Source: an uncultured Enterobacter sp. (GTDB lineage: Bacteria > Pseudomonadota > Gammaproteobacteria > Enterobacterales > Enterobacteriaceae). From it: 9,178 bases of DNA. The DNA lies in assembly GCA_946477805.1 (NCBI GenBank), contig CAMKZP010000114.1, positions 1-9,178 of the forward strand, in the 5' to 3' direction. The position numbers and the translations under genes are program-made. The notes under the pieces are model-generated. The model worked only from the letters and a program-made list of their open reading frames with translations. It ran no database searches and was not told the DNA's origin. Each line of letters begins with the position of its first letter. Position 1 is the stretch's first letter. Below, in pieces: positions 5,403-9,178 of this stretch.

Positions 5403-6461
5403 CTATTTCCGGTGAATGAATTCGACCGCTTTATCCGGGAAATCCGTAAACAGCCCGTCCACGCCCGCCTGATTATACAGCACGTCGTAAAGCTGATTCA
5501 CGTCCGTCGCATACGCTGGCAGCTGGTCCGCGCGCACCGTATACGGATGCACCTGCAGCTTGCTGGCGTGCGCCTCGTTAACCATTGCCGTCAGCTTCAC
5601 GTGGCCCGGGGTGGAGCCCTCCGCCACCAGCATATGGTAATCCGGCCCAATGCCGTCGGCGTACTGCGCAATCTGCTTCATCGCGCCCGGCTTAAACATC
5701 CAGTCATAGCTATAGTTAACCCACTTCCCGTCCGGCTGCTTCTCCTGGGTTTCATTCCAGTCGGAATAAGCAATCAGCTGCACCAGATTGAGGTTCATCC
5801 CCCTCTCCGGCTCCAGCTCGTTTTTGATGCGCTTAAGCTCAGCCGCGTCAAAACACTGCAGGTAGACCTTATCCTGCTTGCTGGTGTAGCCGTACTGCTT
5901 TAGCACGTCCAGGGTTTTCGCCGCGATATCCTTCCCTTCCTGATGGTGGAACCACGGGGCTTTGATTTCCGGATAGATACCGATGTTTTTCCCGGTGGAG
6001 TGGTTCAGCCCCTGAACGAACTCAATCTCCTCTTCAAAGGTATGAATGCGGAAGTCGGACTTGCCCATCGGGAAACGCCCCGGATAGACCTGCACCTTCT
6101 TGCCGTTTTCAATTTCAAAGCCTTCGCTAAACTTCAGAGAGCGGATCTCCGCCAGCGTAAAGTCGATGGCGTAGTAGCGGCCATCCTTGCGGGCGCGGTC
6201 CGGGAAACGCTCCGCCACGTCCGTCACGCGGTCAAGATAGTGGTCATGCAGGACGACCAACTGGTCGTCCTTCGTCATCACCAGATCCTGCTCCAGATAG
6301 TCCGCCCCCTGCGCATAGGCCATCGCTTTTGCCGGGAGCGTGTGCTCCGGCAGATAGCCGCTGGCGCCGCGGTGGGCAATCACAATCTTATCGGCCGCCA
6401 GCGCGGAGCCGGTCATTAAACCGGCCAGCAGCAGGCCGGTGGCTAACTGAGTCAGTTTCAT
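5403..6461 (-). CDS. glpQ: Periplasmic glycerophosphodiester phosphodiesterase
   Basis: GlpQ hydrolyses glycerophosphodiesters, such as glycerophosphocholine or glycerophosphoethanolamine, to glycerol-3-phosphate and an alcohol in the periplasm; GlpT then imports the product. The protein has 352 residues counted from ATG 6461-6459 (E. coli 358). It begins with a signal peptide: MK, a hydrophobic run, then ALA, with predicted cleavage after residue 22 before ADK. The GDPD family signature follows: AHRGASGYLPEHT (catalytic His and Arg, metal Glu), YLEQDLVMTKDD (metal ligands), VVLHDHYLDR (second catalytic His) and YPEIKAP. A GTG three bases upstream (6464-6462) is in frame, but AAGGGG at 6474-6469 is 7 bases from the ATG and only 4 from the GTG, so I chose the ATG; E. 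coli also begins MKLT. The gene is second in glpTQ, 11 bases after glpT, and its ribosome-binding site overlaps the glpT stop codon. Confidence 0.97.
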   Translation of the reverse strand: MKLTQLATGLLLAGLMTGSALAADKIVIAHRGASGYLPEHTLPAKAMAYAQGADYLEQDLVMTKDDQLVVLHDHYLDRVTDVAERFPDRARKDGRYYAIDFTLAEIRSLKFSEGFEIENGKKVQVYPGRFPMGKSDFRIHTFEEEIEFVQGLNHSTGKNIGIYPEIKAPWFHHQEGKDIAAKTLDVLKQYGYTSKQDKVYLQCFDAAELKRIKNELEPERGMNLNLVQLIAYSDWNETQEKQPDGKWVNYSYDWMFKPGAMKQIAQYADGIGPDYHMLVAEGSTPGHVKLTAMVNEAHASKLQVHPYTVRADQLPAYATDVNQLYDVLYNQAGVDGLFTDFPDKAVEFIHRK

Positions 6462-6472
6462 CACAATGCCCC

Positions 6473-7825
6473 TTATTGACGACGCGCCTGCACGTCAGCG
6501 TGATGACGTTTTTCACCGATCATAACGACAATCAGCAGCAGCACCGCCAGCACGCTTCCGCCAATCATCACCATAAAGCCGCCGTCCCAGCCGAAGAAGT
6601 CTACGGTATAGCCCACGATGGCGCTCGCCGCGACCGAACCGCCGAGATAGCCGAACAGACCGGTAAAGCCCGCCGCCGTCCCTGCCGCTTTTTTCGGTGC
6701 CAGCTCCAGCGCGTGCAGACCAATCAGCATTACCGGGCCGTAGATCAGGAAGCCGATCACGATCATACACGCCATATCTACAGACGGGTTACCCGGCGGG
6801 TTGAGCCAGTAAACGACGGTGGCAATGGTCACCAGTGTCATAAAGAACACGCCCGTCGCGCCGCGGTTGCCGCGGAACACTTTATCCGACATCCAGCCGC
6901 AGAGCAGCGTGCCCGGGATCCCGGCATATTCATACAGGAAATACGCCCAGGACGATTTATCCAGCGCGAAGTGCTTCACCTCTTTCAGGTAGGTTGGTGA
7001 CCAGTCGAGGATGCCGTAGCGCAGCAGGTAAACAAACACGTTCGCCACCGCGATGTACCACAGCAGTCTGTTCGGCAGCACGTACTTCATGAAGATCTGC
7101 TTTGCGGTCAGCTCTTCTTCGTGCTCCTTGCTGTAATCATCCGGATAATCGTTTTTGTACTCTTCAATCGGCGGCAGGCCGCAGGACTGCGGGGTATCGC
7201 GCATCAGCGCAAAGGCAATAATCGCCACGACGATGGCGCCGAAGGCGGGCATGTAGAGCGCGGCTTTCCAGTCGTTGAACCAGGCCATCCCGAGCAGGAA
7301 CAGCAGAGGCGGAATACCGCCGCCGACGTTATGGGCGCAGTTCCACACCGACACAATGCCGCCGCGCTCTTTCTGCGACCACCAGTGCACCATGGTGCGT
7401 CCGCACGGCGGCCATCCCATCCCCTGGAACCAGCCGCAGAGGAACAGCAGCACGAACATGATCGCAATGCTGGAGGTCGCCCAGGGCACAAAGCCCATAA
7501 ACAGCATCACCGCTGCCGCCAGGATCAAACCGGCGGGCAGGAACACGCGCGGATTCGAACGGTCGGACACCGAGCCCATGATGAATTTGGAAAAACCGTA
7601 AGCGATAGAGATCCCCGACAGCGCGAAGCCCAGATCGCCACGGGAGAAGCCCTGCTCCACCAGATACGGCATGGCGAGCGCGAAGTTTTTACGCACCAGA
7701 TAGTACGCCGCGTACCCGAAGAAAATTCCCAGGAAGATTTGCCAGCGCAGACGGCGGTAAAGCGGATCTATTTCTGCCTCGGGCAGACGCGCCCTGTGCG
7801 GCGCAGGTTTAAAGATACTGAGCAT
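6473..7825 (-). CDS. glpT: Glycerol-3-phosphate:phosphate antiporter (MFS)
   Basis: GlpT is the inner-membrane major facilitator that exchanges external glycerol-3-phosphate for internal phosphate; in enterobacteria it is also the main entry route for fosfomycin. The start is ATG 7825-7823 (MLSIFKPAPH, as in E. coli), with a strong GGAGG at 7835-7831. An in-frame extension to 7924 adds 33 residues with no counterpart and is rejected. The product has 450 residues (E. coli 452) and twelve predicted membrane segments in two halves, joined by a charged cytoplasmic loop (about residues 209-245). The substrate-site residues Arg45 (YLVRKN), His165 (NCAHNV) and Arg269 (LLRYGI) are all present, as is the MFS motif GSVSDRSNPR (84-93). 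No disruption is seen, so this copy offers no transporter-loss route to fosfomycin resistance. It heads the glpTQ operon, divergent from glpA. Confidence 0.98.
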   Translation of the reverse strand: MLSIFKPAPHRARLPEAEIDPLYRRLRWQIFLGIFFGYAAYYLVRKNFALAMPYLVEQGFSRGDLGFALSGISIAYGFSKFIMGSVSDRSNPRVFLPAGLILAAAVMLFMGFVPWATSSIAIMFVLLFLCGWFQGMGWPPCGRTMVHWWSQKERGGIVSVWNCAHNVGGGIPPLLFLLGMAWFNDWKAALYMPAFGAIVVAIIAFALMRDTPQSCGLPPIEEYKNDYPDDYSKEHEEELTAKQIFMKYVLPNRLLWYIAVANVFVYLLRYGILDWSPTYLKEVKHFALDKSSWAYFLYEYAGIPGTLLCGWMSDKVFRGNRGATGVFFMTLVTIATVVYWLNPPGNPSVDMACMIVIGFLIYGPVMLIGLHALELAPKKAAGTAAGFTGLFGYLGGSVAASAIVGYTVDFFGWDGGFMVMIGGSVLAVLLLIVVMIGEKRHHADVQARRQ

Positions 7826-7887
7826 AACAGCCTCCGTGGCCTTGTATTGAATGGGAAGGTGGCTCGCACCTGAATCCAGAGGCGGCG

Positions 7888-7930
7888 ATGTTAAGAAATC
7901 ATGACGATTGTTACTGTGAATCAACGCACA
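7888..7930 (-). promoter_or_regulatory. Candidate glpT promoter with CRP site at -41.5
   Basis: The core TGTGA-ATCAAC-GCACA (7915-7930) matches 9 of the 10 conserved CRP-site bases (one change, TCACA to GCACA). Reading toward glpT, its centre (7922.5) lies 41.5 bp upstream of position 7881. A -10 box TAACAT (7893-7888, 4 of 6 matches) stands at the correct distance for a start there, with no clear -35. That is the class II CRP-activated arrangement and predicts a 56-nt leader. cAMP-CRP activation of glpTQ is known in E. coli; the exact start here is inferred. Confidence 0.6.
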
Positions 7931-7954
7931 GATTGTTACAGAAATATGACAGAG

Positions 7955-7970
7955 TGCGCAAAAAAGCGCA
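7955..7970. promoter_or_regulatory. Palindrome TGCGC-A6-GCGCA in the glpT-glpA gap, possible weak CRP site
   Basis: Perfect 5-bp arms TGCGC (7955-7959) and GCGCA (7966-7970) flank exactly six A. The arm spacing equals that of a CRP site, and 6 of the 10 conserved bases match TGTGA-N6-TCACA. Its centre is 40 bp from the centre of the better CRP site at 7915-7930. It could be a weak second CRP site, another regulator's operator, or chance. Confidence 0.25.
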
Positions 7971-8004
7971 TGAAATCACGTTTCACTTTCGAATTGCGCG
8001 CGTT

Positions 8005-8064
8005 TATGTTCGAAATCAAACAAACCACACTTTTGCTATGGCTAAATGATAAAAAACGAACATA
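8005..8064 (+). promoter_or_regulatory. Candidate GlpR operators and FNR site upstream of glpA
   Basis: GlpR, the glycerol-3-phosphate-sensitive repressor of the glp regulon, binds palindromes close to TATGTTCGATAACGAACATA. Two sites each keep one perfect half: TATGTTCG at 8005-8012 (full site 8005-8024) and CGAACATA at 8057-8064 (full site 8045-8064). The second ends just before the GAGG ribosome-binding site (8065-8068), so repressor would cover the start region. ATGTTCGAAATCAA (8006-8019), overlapping the first operator, matches 8 of 10 conserved FNR-site bases (TTGAT-N4-ATCAA); glpACB is FNR-activated in E. coli. The glpA -10 is uncertain: TATGGC (8037-8042), TAAATG (8043-8048) and AATGAT (8045-8050) are all possible. 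Confidence 0.55.
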
Positions 8065-8075
8065 GAGGTTAAACG

Positions 8076-9129
8076 ATGACCACTCACGATCCTCGTTACA
8101 GCGATGTGATAATCATTGGCGGTGGCGCCACCGGTGCCGGGATCGCGCGCGACTGCGCCCTGCGAGGGCTGAGCGTCACGCTTCTGGAGCGCCATGATAT
8201 CGCCACCGGCGCGACCGGGCGCAACCATGGCCTGCTGCACAGCGGCGCGCGCTATGCCGTCACCGACGGTGAATCCGCGCGCGAGTGTATTGCCGAAAAC
8301 CAGATCCTCAGGCGCATCGCCCGCCACTGCGTTGAGCCCACCGACGGCCTGTTCATTACCCTTCCCGAAGACGATCTGTCGTTTCAGTCGACGTTTATCA
8401 CCGCCTGCAGCGCGGCCGGTATCCAGGCCGAGGCGATTGACCCCGCCCTCGCCCGCCAAATAGAACCTTCCGTCAACCCTGCCCTGACCGGGGCGGTGAA
8501 AGTCCCGGACGGCACCGTCGACCCCTTCCGCCTGACGGCCGCCAATATGCTGGACGCCCGCGAGCACGGCGCGCGCATTTTGACCGGGCATGAGGTCACC
8601 GGGCTTATCCGCGAAGGCAACACCGTGCGGGGCGTGCGGATTTTTGATACGCAGTACAACGAACACAGCGAGCTGTTTGCCGCCGTCGTTATTAACGCCG
8701 CAGGCATCTGGGGGCAGCGCATCGCGGAGTACGCCGACTTATCCATTCGCATGTTCCCGGCCAAAGGCTCGCTGCTGATCCTCGACCACCGCATCAATAA
8801 CCATGTAATCAACCGCTGCCGCAAACCGTCCGACGCCGACATTCTGGTTCCCGGCGATACCATTTCGCTCATCGGCACCACCTCCACCCACGTCGACTAC
8901 AGCGAGATTGACGACAACCGCGTCACGGCGCAGGAGGTGGACATCCTGCTGCGCGAAGGGGAAAAGCTGGCGCCGGTAATGGCGCAGACGCGAATTCTTC
9001 GCGCCTACGCCGGGGTGCGGCCGCTGGTGGCCAGCGACAACGACCCGAGCGGGCGCAGCGTCAGCCGGGGGATCGTGCTGCTCGATCACGCCGTGCGCGA
9101 CGGCATGGAGGGCTTTATCACCATCACCG
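8076..9129 (+). CDS. glpA: Anaerobic glycerol-3-phosphate dehydrogenase subunit A, truncated by contig end
   Basis: GlpA is the FAD-carrying catalytic subunit of the anaerobic GlpABC dehydrogenase, which oxidises glycerol-3-phosphate to dihydroxyacetone phosphate. The ATG has GAGG at 8065-8068, a 7-base spacing. The N-terminal FAD-binding Rossmann motif is at residues 11-22 (VIIIGGGATGAG), followed by an acidic end to the second strand (LLER). The family stretch GATGRNHGLLHSGARYAV comes next, then VKVPDGTVDPFRLTAANMLD, and VRPLVASDNDPSGR near the break. Only 351 codons plus one base are genuine, out of about 542 in E. coli; the family sequence should continue FITITGGKLMTYR. From 9130 the reading frame runs into sequencing adapter, adding a false tail (AVSYTHLTLPTTSRV) and a false TAG at 9174-9176. 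The C-terminal region, with its cysteine-rich domain, is missing because the contig ends, not because the gene is a pseudogene. Confidence 0.97.
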
Positions 9130-9178
9130 CTGTCTCTTATACACATCTGACGCTGCCGACGACTAGTCGAGTGTAGAT
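9130..9178 (+). other. Illumina Nextera adapter contamination (transposon end, i5 index, start of P5)
   Basis: This stretch is library-construction sequence, not genome. CTGTCTCTTATACACATCT (9130-9148) is the 19-bp Tn5 mosaic end used in Nextera and similar kits. GACGCTGCCGACGA (9149-9162) completes the read-1 adapter arm in reverse complement. CTAGTCGA (9163-9170) sits in the 8-base i5 index slot; its reverse complement TCGACTAG is, from memory, index S513. GTGTAGAT (9171-9178) begins the P5 flow-cell sequence. The order and lengths are exactly those of a read passing through its insert into the adapter. It should be trimmed before annotation. Confidence 0.98.

Noticed and set aside
6462..6464. 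GTG start for glpQ one codon upstream of the ATG
   Set aside because: It leaves only 4 bases to the Shine-Dalgarno sequence, and family members start at the ATG.
7121..7873. 250-codon open frame on the plus strand across glpT
   Set aside because: It overlaps intact glpT and its composition is Arg/His/Gln-rich and domain-free.
7826..7924. Upstream extension of glpT by 33 codons
   Set aside because: The extra residues match nothing in E. coli GlpT and would overlap the predicted promoter and CRP site; the ATG at 7825 has a strong GGAGG.
8739..9146. Minus-strand open frame beginning MCIRDS
   Set aside because: Its first codons are the adapter read backwards, and the rest is antisense to glpA; it is a well-known type of artefact.
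9130..9148. Tn5 end as evidence of a transposon insertion in glpA
   Set aside because: The mosaic end is followed by the Nextera read-1 arm, an index and P5 rather than transposon interior, so it is library adapter.

Overview
This window is a chromosomal segment of a member of the Enterobacteriaceae. Every protein aligns residue by residue, as I recall them, with the E. coli K-12 products GyrA, UbiG, NrdA, NrdB, YfaE, GlpQ, GlpT and GlpA. The coding DNA is GC-rich at third positions, and the GyrA residue 83 is Thr. This fits an Enterobacter/Klebsiella/Citrobacter-type genome better than Escherichia itself, but I cannot name the species. There is no tRNA, rRNA, CRISPR array, insertion sequence or phage gene. 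I see no previously undescribed system.

Layout. Positions 1-293 (minus) hold the 5' end of gyrA, including the whole quinolone-resistance hot spot. Positions 294-439 are a divergent promoter region serving gyrA and ubiG. ubiG (440-1168, plus) makes the ubiquinone O-methyltransferase and is followed by a candidate terminator. Positions 1169-1502 are a long, AT-rich nrdA control region with candidate promoters, an NrdR-box-like pair, and a perfect inverted pair of DnaA boxes. Then comes the aerobic class Ia ribonucleotide reductase operon nrdA (1503-3788), nrdB (3915-5045) and yfaE (5045-5299). nrdA and nrdB are separated by a 95-bp palindromic repeat; nrdB and yfaE overlap by one base. A second copy of the repeat core and a REP-type hairpin fill the gap (5300-5402) to the convergent glpTQ operon. 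glpQ (5403-6461) and glpT (6473-7825), both minus, encode the periplasmic glycerophosphodiesterase and the glycerol-3-phosphate antiporter. A 250-bp divergent control region (7826-8075) with CRP-, GlpR- and FNR-like sites separates them from glpA (8076 onward, plus), the anaerobic glycerol-3-phosphate dehydrogenase large subunit.

How the genes work together. NrdA and NrdB form the reductase that supplies dNTPs, and YfaE is the ferredoxin that maintains the NrdB diferric-tyrosyl cofactor. The DnaA/NrdR region would tie their synthesis to replication and to dNTP supply. GlpQ cuts phospholipid-derived glycerophosphodiesters to glycerol-3-phosphate, GlpT imports it, and GlpA with GlpB and GlpC (beyond the window) oxidises it anaerobically to dihydroxyacetone phosphate. 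UbiG makes ubiquinone for respiration.

The most important practical point is that the last 49 bases (9130-9178) are not genomic. They are Illumina Nextera transposase adapter, an i5 index, and the start of the P5 sequence, left on a contig end. They cut glpA after codon 351 and give it a false 15-residue tail and a false stop codon. Compared with my memory of E. coli K-12, two genes are missing from the otherwise conserved order: yfaL between ubiG and nrdA, and inaA between yfaE and glpQ.
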